In this document: positions 44,034-54,154 of the stretch, in pieces
Numbering within the stretch: position 1 is the first letter of the stretch
Layout of the letters: the number at the start of each line of letters is the position of its first letter
Source: Adiantum capillus-veneris
Taxonomy: Eukaryota > Streptophyta > Polypodiopsida > Polypodiales > Pteridaceae
NCBI GenBank assembly: GCA_014529385.2
Contig: CM043960.1
Span: 37,274,781 to 37,338,780 of the forward strand
Length of the DNA: 64,000 bases
Direction: 5' to 3'
The notes under the pieces: generated by a model
Databases searched by the model: none
Told to the model about the DNA's origin: nothing
Seen by the model: the letters and a program-made list of their open reading frames with translations, nothing else
Translations under genes and position numbers: made by a program

Positions 44034-44752
44034 AGACATTATACGCGTATGATGCCTTTTTTCACAGATTTGGACTATTTTGGTTATGCTCACTCTCAGT
44101 AGCCCCCTTATGCTCTGTCCACTCACAAAATTCAGTTTGAACTCTGTTTGAGCAAGTTATGGCTAATTTAGGCTTTTCTTGGCAATTTTCCGCTTTTGAC
44201 TTGTTTTGGGTCAATTGTGATCCAAATGGGATGAAACTTGAAATATAACCTCTAGACAGCTATTACAATGGATCTGTGTTGGCAAAGTATCAAAATATGT
44301 CCAAAATTAGGTCAAAGACATCATACGCGTATGATGTCTTTTTCATCAATTTGGGTCAAGACTTGATATTTATGCTTTCTACAGTGTTTGCAACAATCTT
44401 GTCAGGTCAGATATCAAAAATAAGCAGTGGATGTGCTAAAAGACATTATACGCGTATGATGTCTTTTGTCCCAGATTTTGACTATTCTTGGTTTTAAGCC
44501 TTCTCCAATGTTTATAATTGAGTTTCAAGTGTTTTTGTCAGGTTTGAATGTAAAAACAAGATTTGAATCCAAAATTTCCTATTCTTTGCGTTTCTTGGAC
44601 TCCGACTTGTCTTTTTGGGTTTCTTTGAGTGTTAATGCTCTTGTTTTAAGTTGAAATTAGGGTATAACCCCCCTTTTGAACACTCTGGTAAAGTCAAAAT
44701 TTCTGTTTTGGTCTCTGTTTGGTCATTTAGACATCATACGCGTATGATGTCT
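44034..44752. repeat. palindrome array 1 (four copies), upstream of gag
   Basis: The 24-bp palindrome of array 2 occurs at 44034-44057, 44316-44339, 44441-44464 and 44729-44752 with 2, 0, 1 and 0 changes. Start distances are 282, 125 and 288 bp, the same order as in array 2. The DNA between copies aligns to array 2 (e.g. TCAAGTTTTGGCCAATTTAG against GCAAGTTATGGCTAATTTAG). Confidence 0.95.
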
Positions 44753-45270
44753 AAAGTTGCAGATTTCTAGTTTTTTGGCTCAGAATCCTTCCAAAAGCTT
44801 TCTCAAGTGCTCAACAACTCCCAGATACACAGAAAATTTCTCCGACTTTTGTTTATTGCAAGTTTCACTACTAACTCGACGGTTTAGTGATCTAACATGC
44901 AATCAACCATATCAAGCAAATACTCCAATGATTACTAGCTCTAGATCAGGATCAAATGAAGTCCTACCTAAGCTATTCCTAATCATAAAATGGGTTTGGT
45001 AATTGTGATTTTAAAGAGATCCACTGCCACTCACGGACTAGCAAATTCTTCTTCTATCAACAACTACTCAACACCAACAAAACAAAAAAAAAATCTAAGC
45101 TAAACTAAAAATACTGTCAACACGGAAGACCCAGGAATACCCCACTTCCTCGTATCTCTCGAGATCTTCGGAGTCCACCACTCCTAGATCTTTTCTAACT
45201 AAAGTATACAAAGTAGTTTATACGACTCACCTCGTAGGATTAGTCTAAGGTCACCTACTTAGGGCTCTCG
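44753..45270 (-). other. 5' leader of the 18.9-kb element
   Basis: Untranslated region between the primer site and palindrome array 1; no ORF or further palindrome is seen. Confidence 0.6.
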
Positions 45271-45288
45271 TCCCCGACAGCGGCGCCA
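45271..45288 (-). other. primer-binding site, tRNA-Asp type
   Basis: Minus-strand TGGCGCCGCTGTCGGGGA lies two bases from the 5' LTR. It fits the 3' end of plant tRNA-Asp with two changes. Confidence 0.75.
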
Positions 45289-45290
45289 AA

Positions 45291-45658
45291 TGTTAAGGCG
45301 GTTACGCCGCTAGCGAAAGCTAAATAGCGAGAACTCAACCAACAACAGAATTTGTCAGACGAGGACGGAGCTTGACCCGCAGGCGCATGGAAACAACTAG
45401 GTGGGTGTCAAATCACCTACTCGACCCCGATGGTACTAATGTGTAGCTCTACTCGTTGTGGTTCTATAGATATGATGCACTCTCAGTTCCGACACACGAG
45501 TTGGAAGAAAACTCACACCGAAGCTCGTAGGAACTTACCACACATAGAAGCCGATAGCGCGCACTCTTGGTATCTGTGTGTAGCTCTCGCCGTTGCTAAC
45601 ACAATGGCGGTGTCGCTTCTCCAATGGCGGCTCCGTAGCTCGCGTAGCAAGTAGATAA

Positions 45659-45719
<61 letters not shown>

Positions 45720-46001
45720 ACACAGTCACGGCGCTCAAAAACTCACTTTGATTAATAATCCCCTTTAGGTTACAAAAACTTTGGCTTATATACCTCAGCC
45801 TTGGAGGTGAGAACATCTCTAACTAATTACATCAGCAAGTGAAATTACTTCGGGATTACAAGCTGGAAACTCAATTGAGTCCCGTTACTTAATGAATGGC
45901 TCAAATCAAAATTAATGTCGGAAAGATATTTATTACAATCAATGGTTACAAAATGATGAGTGTGAGCAAAAATGTGGGTGTGATCCACTGCTGGCTCAAC
46001 A
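45291..46001 (-). repeat. 5' LTR of the 18.9-kb element (711 bp)
   Basis: Pairs with 27142-28113 but lacks 256 bp after the shared CTACTCGACC. It contains (CT)n at about 45660-45717 and a minus-strand TATATAAG near 45785. Confidence 0.93.
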
Positions 46002-46320
46002 GTTGCAGAGGGCAACGATAATGTTGTTAAGTTTGATGGGTTGACAAGTTTGTTATTACAAGAGGCTATGCCAAAGAAAAATAGAGCTAAGCAATGTGTT
46101 GTTGATCACGCTTTTGTTGCTGCACAGAGAAGAGATGATAATAACAATGATGCGACTTCCAATGTTCCTTCTTCAGGTAGGAGACCATCGGTGACTAATG
46201 CATCCTATATAACAATAGTGCATCTAGTGATTTTTTTGAGAAAAAAAGTAAAAAGCTGCATTGTAGCAGCTATTGCAAAGCTATTGATCATTTGATAAAG
46301 CAATGTCCTAAGCTAAAGGA
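46002..46320 (+). pseudogene. copia relic B: gag, 3' part
   Basis: Begins with the second copy of GTTGC and continues the gag broken at 27141: LLLQEAMPKKNRAKQ matches LLLQESLSKKNRTRQ of the younger element, and DHLIKQCPKLK near 46285 is the end of the zinc knuckle. Homology stops near 46318. Confidence 0.85.
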
Positions 46321-46479
46321 GATTGGAATGGAGCTAGATTTTGAGTGAGCTTTGGAGTGAGATTTTTTCAAATATTGCTCAATTGACCAATTTTTTTTAA
46401 AAAAACTCACTGTGAAAAGATTGCTCCAAAAAGAGTTTTCAAAATAAGCTTTTCAAAGCCATCTTTTTTTCTCTTTCTC

Positions 46480-46626
<147 letters not shown>

Positions 46627-46687
46627 CGGCTCTGTAACCCTAGCCGGGGAAGAGCTCTGCCTCTTCTCCTTCTCGTCGGCCTCCTTG

Positions 46688-47750
46688 GAGCGAGGAGCAG
46701 CCATGGAGGCAGAGCCATCAACACGCTTAGCTCCACCCCACCTCCCTTCTCCCATGCCATACCCGCTCAGTATGTGTCACAGCGCGGCTACTTGGCCCCA
46801 ACTAGTGGCGCTTCTGCATCTTGGTTCCGACTTGCGATCTTTGAGCCTCATCAAGCCCGACCTTTGACGACCCTTCCTCACTAACAAGTGCATAAGAACC
46901 CATTTACAGAGTCACTGAATCGGCCCTTCAACTCTAAGTATAGGTTCCCCTTCCCAGAGGAAGGTAAAGCCTTGAGTGAACAGACCCTAACAGGGGCATG
47001 TTTCCATGAGAAACCTCCTAAGCTGTGTCAGCTTGGCTCATTTGACATTCAAGACCTTTCCACCCCATGGGTGGATCCGATGGACCGCATTCACTTTCAA
47101 ATCCGAGAATTCAAGGACGAGAACACAGAGCTCAAGATATGTCTTGCAGTCCTTGAGACACACCTCCCCTCCCTACATTATCAAAAGCAAGCTAATAATG
47201 AGCACCTTCTTGCCAAAGCAAAGGAGGCCAAGCACACCCTCACCATGAGTGTGCCAACCTTGCCACCCAAGTTCAAGAAGGAATTGTCATCGTCTCCTCC
47301 AAAGTATAGGAGTCCATGCAAGAACATTGCCGACGGGAAGGACTAGCACTCTCTGTCCGAATCGACAACTTGCCCTCTACTTGGTGGGGAGAGAGGGACG
47401 ACAACACCCCGACAATAGTCAAGCTCAACCAAGCCATTCACCCAACCAAGTTCGACCCTAACACAATTGAGAAGGTTCACCACGACAACCGCACCAACCA
47501 AGGCATCTTGGTCTTCAAGACTAAAGAGGTGCACATAACACTTCTACAACAAGCATGACTTCTCAAGGGTGCCAAAGTATGGATCAACGAGGCCTTGACC
47601 CCCGCCAAATTAAAAGTCTAGAAAGGACAACTCCAAAAGGTTTGAGAAGCACGAGCATTTGGAAAATGGGCCGTCTAAAGAGGCGGCAATGCCATCATCA
47701 AGGAATTTTGGGCTGCAAAACTCTCGAGCCACCTTCCCCTTCCCCTTCTC
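46688..47750 (+). pseudogene. decayed retroelement ORF, LINE ORF1-like
   Basis: A relatively GC-rich stretch with overlapping frames. 46888-47346 encodes 152 codons with a coiled-coil-like segment (FKDENTELKICLAVLETHLP). The following frame (47316-47558) reads GLALSVRIDNLPSTWWGERD...GILVFKTKEVHITLLQQ, then a stop and LLKGAKVWINEALTPAKLK. The pattern I-x-N-L-P, then a K-x-x-L-L segment, L-K-G-x-x-V-x-I-x-x-x-L-T-P, then A-R-x-x-G-K-x-A is typical of LINE ORF1-like RNA-binding proteins. No reverse transcriptase follows. Confidence 0.45.
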
Positions 47751-48539
47751 CCCCCCTAAGTGACACATGTCACAATTTAATTGTATCCACATTAGTTACT
47801 TCCCTAGTAAGAGGTCCATCCATGTATGTTTTCTAGGTCCCATAGGTCATATTTTACCTCCAAGGATCTCTCTACATCATACATCCCTCCAAGGATCTCT
47901 CTACATCATGCTAAAATATGGCATGTAAGTTTTGGGTATTTGAATTTTTCCAATTTGATGCGTCTACACAAATATGATATGGTCTCATTGCCCCCTAGTA
48001 CCACCTAGCCATGTTTGTTATTGTTGTATTTTGAAAAAAAAACTACATTCTTAGTTTCCAAAAGATGGTTCGATGGGGGATACTTTCAAGTTGCAGCTTG
48101 CTCACGATGATGTTTGTGTCCCAATGCACATTCCTTCTTTTAGTAACAATTTGTACTTTATGACTTTCATTGATGATTACTCACAACATACGTGGGTATA
48201 TCTACTTAAGCTAAGTCTAAAGTGTCTATGTGATTCAAACAATTCTTGCTTCGCTGATTGAAAAAATATCCAATTGTATTGTGGGTACCATCTGTTTTGA
48301 TTGAGGGATGATATATGTCAAAAAATTGATGCACTTTTCGATGGTCGTGGGAAGTCAAGAAGAGGTATTCTTACGTATTTTAGCACCTTCCAAAAGTCTA
48401 AAAACCGGTCCTCCATCTAGTTACCTCTTCAATATTGTGGCCCATTCAAATACTCACGCGTGTTGGCAATATGATATACCCATGCTCATATTCATCCGGT
48501 TTTTCCTATAAACCATTACGTAAATGCTTGCAAAGAAAA
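47751..48539 (+). pseudogene. copia relic C: integrase fragment
   Basis: From 47900, AKIWHVSFGYLNFSNLMRL matches the GAG-pre-integrase region of the 59.7-kb element (AKLWHARFGHLNFASLLRL). From 48073, LQLAHDDVCVPM and FMTFIDDYSQHTWVY match the integrase core. Heavily mutated. It may be the continuation of relic B, separated by the insertion at 46.3-47.75 kb. Confidence 0.75.
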
Positions 48540-49800
48540 CAACAATGTAATAGATCAAGATGTCCTTGTTGATTTCATTAGAATAAAACAACCAAATATG
48601 TATAGTTCCACTCAAGTAGCGAAAGATCCTCTTAATCGCTTACCAATTCTTTGACCGTGGGCTATGCATAAATCTATGCACTTGCAAGAGTGCAAACGAT
48701 ATATTTGTTCTTATAATCATAAATAAATGAGGCAACGATAGAGTGCTACATCTATAGGATCTCTAGCATCATGTAGACTTAGCTTCAAACATGTCTCCAT
48801 AGGAGTTTCAATTGGCTTACAATCATCAAGTCCAAATCTGCTTAGAAAATTTTGCATAAACGTTGCTTGACACAATGCAATACCCTCATCATAGTGCTCA
48901 AACTGAATGCCCAAATAATGATGCAAAAATCCCATATCTGATGTCTCAAATGTGGCATTTAAATCAACCTTAAATTCAACAAGATGTGTTGCATTTGGAC
49001 TGGTGAGAAGGAGCTCATCCACATACACAACAACAATAAGACATAAATCACCACACATTTTACACACAAAGTGATTTCAGTTGGACTATTTTCAAAGCAC
49101 AAAAATCAAATGATTTTCCATTTTGTCATACCAAGCATGAGAAGATTGCTTTAAACCATACAATGCCTTATTACATATGCACACTCTCTTTTTATTGTCC
49201 TTTCTTGCCAAAACCACAAGTTTGTATTACATAAGAAAGAAATTCTAATGTTTGATTGATATACATCCCATCGAAAGTAAGCCGCTAATGCACAAATGAA
49301 ATGAACAATAGTTATATGAAAAGTGGGAAAGAAAGTTTCTTCATAATCAATGGCCTTTTGCTGAGCATAACCTCTTGCAATTAGCCTTGCCTTGTAGAAA
49401 TCATTATTACCATCCAACTTACATTGCAACTTATAAACCCACTATGTACCAATCCCATACCAATGGCCTTCTTGCCAAGAGGCAAGTCACATAAAGAGGC
49501 AAGTCACATAAAGACCAAGTATTGTTCTTCACAAGTGCATCAACCATCCAATTCTCTGGATTTTGTCCATCAAATATATCGTGCCATCTCCATAAGTGAC
49601 CTATTTTCCTTTCAACAACACCATTATGTTGAGGTGTATAAGGCACTATAAATGTGACCATATGTCGTGCCATCTCTATAAGTGACCTATTTTTCCTTTC
49701 AGAAACACCATTTTGTTGAGGTGTATAAGGCACTATACATTGGTGTTTTATCCTTGAAAGTGACTTGCTGACATTTTTCCTCAGCAAACTTCTTGCTTGT
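48540..49800 (-). pseudogene. copia relic D: integrase and RT, inverted
   Basis: Minus-strand pieces in order: RIKHQCIVPYTPQQNGVSER (integrase, 49787 on), NPENWMVDALVKNNTWSLCD (RT start), FYKARLIARGYAQQKAIDYE near 49380, VVVYVDELLLTSPNA near 49040 (Y-V-D-D to Y-V-D-E change), then FGLDDCKPIETPMETCLKLS. The integrase part carries an internal 91-bp duplication at about 49579-49740. Confidence 0.82.
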
Positions 49801-49829
49801 CGAACATTTCAATGAGCAAGTTTTGGCAT

Positions 49830-50335
49830 ATCCATATGATCTTGGATAAAGTCCTTGAGTTGATGAATTCTCTTAATAGCCAACCCCACCGTAAATGGTG
49901 ATCAAATCTTGAAACCATACATAAGCATGAAAGGAACTAAATCGAGTCATAACATAATTTACACTATTACAAGCACACTTCAAAATAGGAAGATAGTATT
50001 TCCAATCTAATCGCTTCTTGCCAACATATGCTTTTAGCATATCCTTTAGCACTTGATTAACACAGTCACTCTACTCATCTATCTCTGGATGATTTGTAGT
50101 ATTGATATTAAGTTGTGTTCCCCAATTGTTTAAAGACAACCCTCCCAAAATGACTGTTAAATTTAGTATCAAGATCACTGACAATATTGTTAGGCAATCT
50201 AGATAAACTATATAGATTGTCAACAAACAACATGGCTAACTCTGTATTTTAATGGTGGAATTGGTTGGAATAAACTTACAGAGTTTTATCAACCTATCTC
50301 TACAATTGCCTATATCGAGTCATAACCTCGTACAA
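49830..50335 (-). pseudogene. gypsy integrase scrap
   Basis: Minus-strand pieces VSDLDTKFNSHFGRVVFKQL and CVNQVLKDMLKAYVGKKRLD-WKYYLP match the integrase core of chromovirus-type elements (around the second catalytic Asp and just after the catalytic Glu, which lies in a degraded HPEIDE-stop-SDC segment). No LTR is seen. Confidence 0.7.
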
Positions 50336-51659
50336 TGGTTGGTAGACCCACAATAAACCCCATAGAGATACTTCACTTAGTGTGAATAAAAAGCTTCATA
50401 AGTTTTCAAATGCATGAATTTGCATGCCACTCTAGATATGCCTTTGCCCTTTGCTAAACACTAGGGCTCATAAGACCTAGTATGCATGCAATATAAAATT
50501 TTTATCAGAGCATGCATTTCTATGATTGGAGTGTTTTGTGCTTGCCAAAGCTCATGGATTAGTTTATGCTCATAGCATACATGAAACTAGAGGAAATAAA
50601 TATGTAAACAGCTCTTATAAAAGAAATAAACACTTCCCACTTGAACCATAAAAGTCCATAATAAGCCATACGAAACAAGTACTAGGTACCTCTACTAAAA
50701 TATTTGAATCACAATAGAATGTGAACATAAACCACATCTAGGTACAATAATGAAACATTTTCATTGACATGACATAGCCTTGCTATGTGCATAATAAGTA
50801 TGTAGAAGTGCAGCCTAAAAACCTGAAATAACCATCCATTAATGTTGTTTACAATACTTGTTACTTTAACAAGTCTTAATAGATATGCAACAATTTTTTG
50901 TCGCTAAAATTGTTCTCGATACCACATGAATAGATTTGACCAACACATTAGAACCCTGTCATGACACATAATTAAGAAAAAGGTGCTAGTGTCAGTCCTA
51001 GAGACTCATATTCTCCACATGAGGAATATGTGTCATATAGTGATGCCAGTAATTGTGACATAAGTCAAGTACGAGAAGTGTGTGGAGGTAACTAGAAACA
51101 CTCAGCAATAAGAGTGCGAGGGATCCTTGTAAACCTTGCTCTACATTGACTAAACCAAACTCCATGAGTTCCTAGACCATTTTGTACACCTTGTGATTGA
51201 CAACACGTGGCAATAACAATCCCAACCTTGTAGGTCTATGATCGTCTATATAAAATTGGCAAAAAGGCATTTAATGCCTATCATTAAATCTCAAAACTAT
51301 CATATGAAAGTCATATGGAAAACAAGACTTGACTGAGGAGCTACCATGTCCATAATCCTTTCAGCAGACATAAGCTTGTCATGTACATAAAGAGCTAAGT
51401 GGATGAAATCACTGAAGAATTAAAGAAACCCTTAAAGAAGCAAACATGAAAAAAGGAAAGCAGCTTCTTACTACATTCTTCTTATATTTTAGTATTGATC
51501 CATTTTTTTCAAATAAATGTAAAGTTAAGTACCTAGATTACTACTTGCATATCACAAATTGCAACTTATTATATGCATCTTTTGTAGTTTTAATAATCAA
51601 CTGCATGGGGAAAATCTTTCTTTCAATGCAATCCCAAACAAATGAAACATAGTTTTTGC
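50336..51659. other. AT-rich intergenic DNA
   Basis: I see no gene, repeat or RNA feature here. Confidence 0.5.
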
Positions 51660-52560
51660 ATTTTTTTTCCTTTTTAAATTTTGTGGAAGGCAGCCTCTTC
51701 TTTGACATGTTGGTAGAAACTATCACAGTCAGAGTAGGGGCGATCTGTTGTTGATTCATATCTTGGCTTGGCTGAATGTTGGAGAATGCTACCCCTTAGA
51801 TGAACGAGAGCATAGTGTCTGGTGCCTCCATTGTGATAAAAGAGCTTGACAATTTTGTAAGTGCATCCACTTGATTGGATAGTAAATAGATGCATACTTC
51901 CAACTTACGTAAAAATTCTTTGAAGGCCAAAAATTTGTGTAGAGACTGATATTCTTTTGTTTAAGATAGACCATTGTCATCCTCTAGAATATCTAGCACA
52001 ATTTGGGGAGGAGAAGTGGATATACATGTGTTGATTTCAAAATAAAAAATATGATCCGCTGGTAGATCCATGTCAAGAGGGCTAAAATCTGAATCCATGG
52101 TGTAGTGTTGTGTTAACAAGAAAGAGGTGAATACCTTGTATAACAATTGCCTTGCGATGTATTTGCCGAATTTTTGAACGAAGTGCCAATGAGAAATCAT
52201 AAATAGAGAAGTCAATTGGTCGTGCCCAAAAATCAAAATAACTTGTCAAAGACAATGCCGATGCCGATGTTGATGCCACTCCAATTCCAAAATTCCATCA
52301 AAATTATCGTTCCAGATAGCAATTAGTATCTATAAGAGACTTAATTGCCCAAAGTTGAAGCGTGTTAAAATTTAAAGCCAAAAAATGGTGGATACAAGAC
52401 AAGGCCTTGACTTGATTATTTTCAAGATTTGGAAGTCCCACCGCTTTGCTCAATTGCCAACTTGCTTCCACCCTTACTTTGCCAAATGTCAGAATCAAGT
52501 TCAAAAAAGCCTTGAACATGTGCCAAAGGAAAGTTTCTTGACAAGACAAGAAACCCCTTA
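51660..52560 (-). other. coding-like but unassigned minus-strand stretch
   Basis: Successive minus-strand frames (about 52549-52304, 52236-51961, 51900-51670) have protein-like composition with few stops, e.g. ASWQLSKAVGLPNLENNQVK and YFEINTCISTSPPQIVLDIL. No domain is recognised. It may be a decayed gene or exons of one. Confidence 0.25.
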
Positions 52561-53024
52561 GGTGAAAGCTTCAACCCCTTCAGACAACAATTTCATGAGA
52601 GCACTACTTAGAAGTGCTAAAAGCTTGTGGTTACTTCAAAAAATTGACCACGTCTCAAAGCTTTAGACTTGTTGTCAAAGTTGTTGAAAGCCCAAATACC
52701 CACTCCGAGATTGTGGAAGGATTGAAGCTATATCCCTTCATGTGGGAGCAACTGCATATCTTCAATTAAGGACACTACACAAGGCTTCTAATGTGAATCC
52801 AAAAGGCCTAAGCCTGGTGAGCAATAGTGTAGCACGTGTAGAGTGCAAAGAAGCATCCATGGAGGGAGGAGACATGCTTGAAATCATGTACTACAAAAAT
52901 GTGTTTTGCTCCACTTGGCTACACATATCATCCAAGATCTTATATGCACGATTCGGTGGTGATCACCTCACACACCTTGTGAGTGTAAGGATGATGTTCC
53001 ATGCTCTTTCCCTCGAGGTATCAA

Positions 53025-53395
53025 TGTCCTAATTCCTTGTCTTCTTCTCCATGCCATGTCCTTGCATGCATGTAATTCCCATGCAAAGCATGATAAAAGT
53101 AGCTCCATACGCTTCCTTCTTTCCCAAGAGTGCAACCGGCTCTGACCTAGTGAAAGGACCGAGGAGAAGCTGGCTCAAAATCTCCATCCAACTATCTCTT
53201 TCCCTTAAATGTCCTACTTCCTTGTCTTGTTCTCCATGGCCATGTCCTTGCGTGCATGTAGTTCCCCTACAAAGCATGCTAAAAGTAGCTCCATACCCTT
53301 CCTTCTTTCCCAAGAGTGCAACCGGCTATGATACTAGTGAAAGGACCGAGGAGAAACTGGCTCAAATTGTCCATCCAACTATCTCCTTCAATAGG
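53025..53395. repeat. 186-bp tandem duplication
   Basis: TTCCTTGTCTTCTTCTCCAT at 53033 recurs as TTCCTTGTCTTGTTCTCCAT at 53219. Both copies continue through CCTTCTTTCCCAAGAGTGCA and GTGAAAGGACCGAGGAGAA, and the copies are about 90% alike. Open frames across it are by-products. Confidence 0.88.
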
Positions 53396-53489
53396 CTTAT
53401 CCTTGCCCTAGGACCTCTATTTATAGGATCTCCTTATCCTTTCCTAAGGTCCTTAAACTTAGCCTAAGCCATGCCCTTAGGACCCTTGT

Positions 53490-53921
53490 TCTGACATGCC
53501 ACCTCTAGTTGTGAAGCTAAGTACAAGATAGCTTTCACCAGCTTATGATTGATTATGTGTGGCTCAGATGCCTTCTGGTTGATTTGGGAGTTTCTAGCAT
53601 TCTCATCAATCAACAATGACAGTCAGAGCACATTGGCAATTGTGAGGAACCCAATCTTTTATGCTTGCACAAAGCAAATTGATGTGCTTTATCACTATGC
53701 TAAGGAAAGACTCTTAGCTGGAGAGATCATCTTGGCTTATGTGCCGACACAAGACAACCTTGCAGATTTGTTCACAAAGGCATTGCCTTGTGAGAAGTTC
53801 AAAGCCTTTTGCAAAGCTTTGGACTTGCTTCCCTTTGTGAAATGATCATGTCCATAGGGCATGGAACTTCACTATACTCTATGTGCCAGCTCTCACTCAT
53901 CGCATCACTCCAAGGGGGATT
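53490..53921 (+). pseudogene. copia relic E: RNase H end and polypurine tract
   Basis: Homologous to 25630-26097: the CCACCTCTAGTTGTGAAGCT region, then IVRNPIFYACTKQIDVLYHY, AKERLLAGEIILAYVPTQDN and LADLFTKALPCEKF, the C-terminus of copia RNase H. AAGGGGGAT at 53912-53920 is the polypurine tract next to an LTR. Confidence 0.85.
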
Positions 53922-54154
53922 TGTTTCCATGTATGTGGTAGTGATGTGTGTGAGGACACTTAGGAATTTTGGGGCAATTTTTTCCCTCACTAGGAGGTCC
54001 CCCCCCCCCCGGTACTTTGTATAGATGCCCATCACCCTAGGTCCATCTTATATTGTATTTGCACACCAAGTAATACTCTCTCTACTAATGTGTGACCTTG
54101 AGCTTCTTCTCCATCTCCAAGTTGTGTGTGCATTCTTGCAACCCTAAATCCAAT
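53922..54154 (+). repeat. copia 3' LTR
   Basis: Begins TGTTTCCATGTATGTGGTAG and ends AACCCTAAATCCAAT; matches 59736-59945 throughout, with a C10 run near 54000. Confidence 0.85.

Larger units (their letters stand above)
27142..46001 (-). mobile_element. 18.9-kb Ty3/gypsy element, nested in copia gag, TSD GTTGC
   Basis: Complete by structure: LTRs at 27142-28113 and 45291-46001 with TGTTAAG...CTCAACA ends, the target duplication GTTGC at 27137-27141 and 46002-46006, a primer site at 45271-45288 and a polypurine tract at 28114-28129. Order on the minus strand: palindrome array 1, gag, protease, RT-RNase H-integrase, a second protease, palindrome array 2, coiled-coil ORFs. The 3' extra ORFs sit where env-like ORFs sit in Athila- and Tat-type elements; no archaeal-type extra RNase H is visible. 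A few frameshifts interrupt the coding parts, so this copy is probably inactive, but LTR similarity is high outside one 256-bp indel, so it is recent. Confidence 0.95.

Noticed and set aside
53051-53467. 138-codon plus-strand open frame
   Set aside because: Most of it is the 186-bp tandem duplication; internal similarity is DNA-level.
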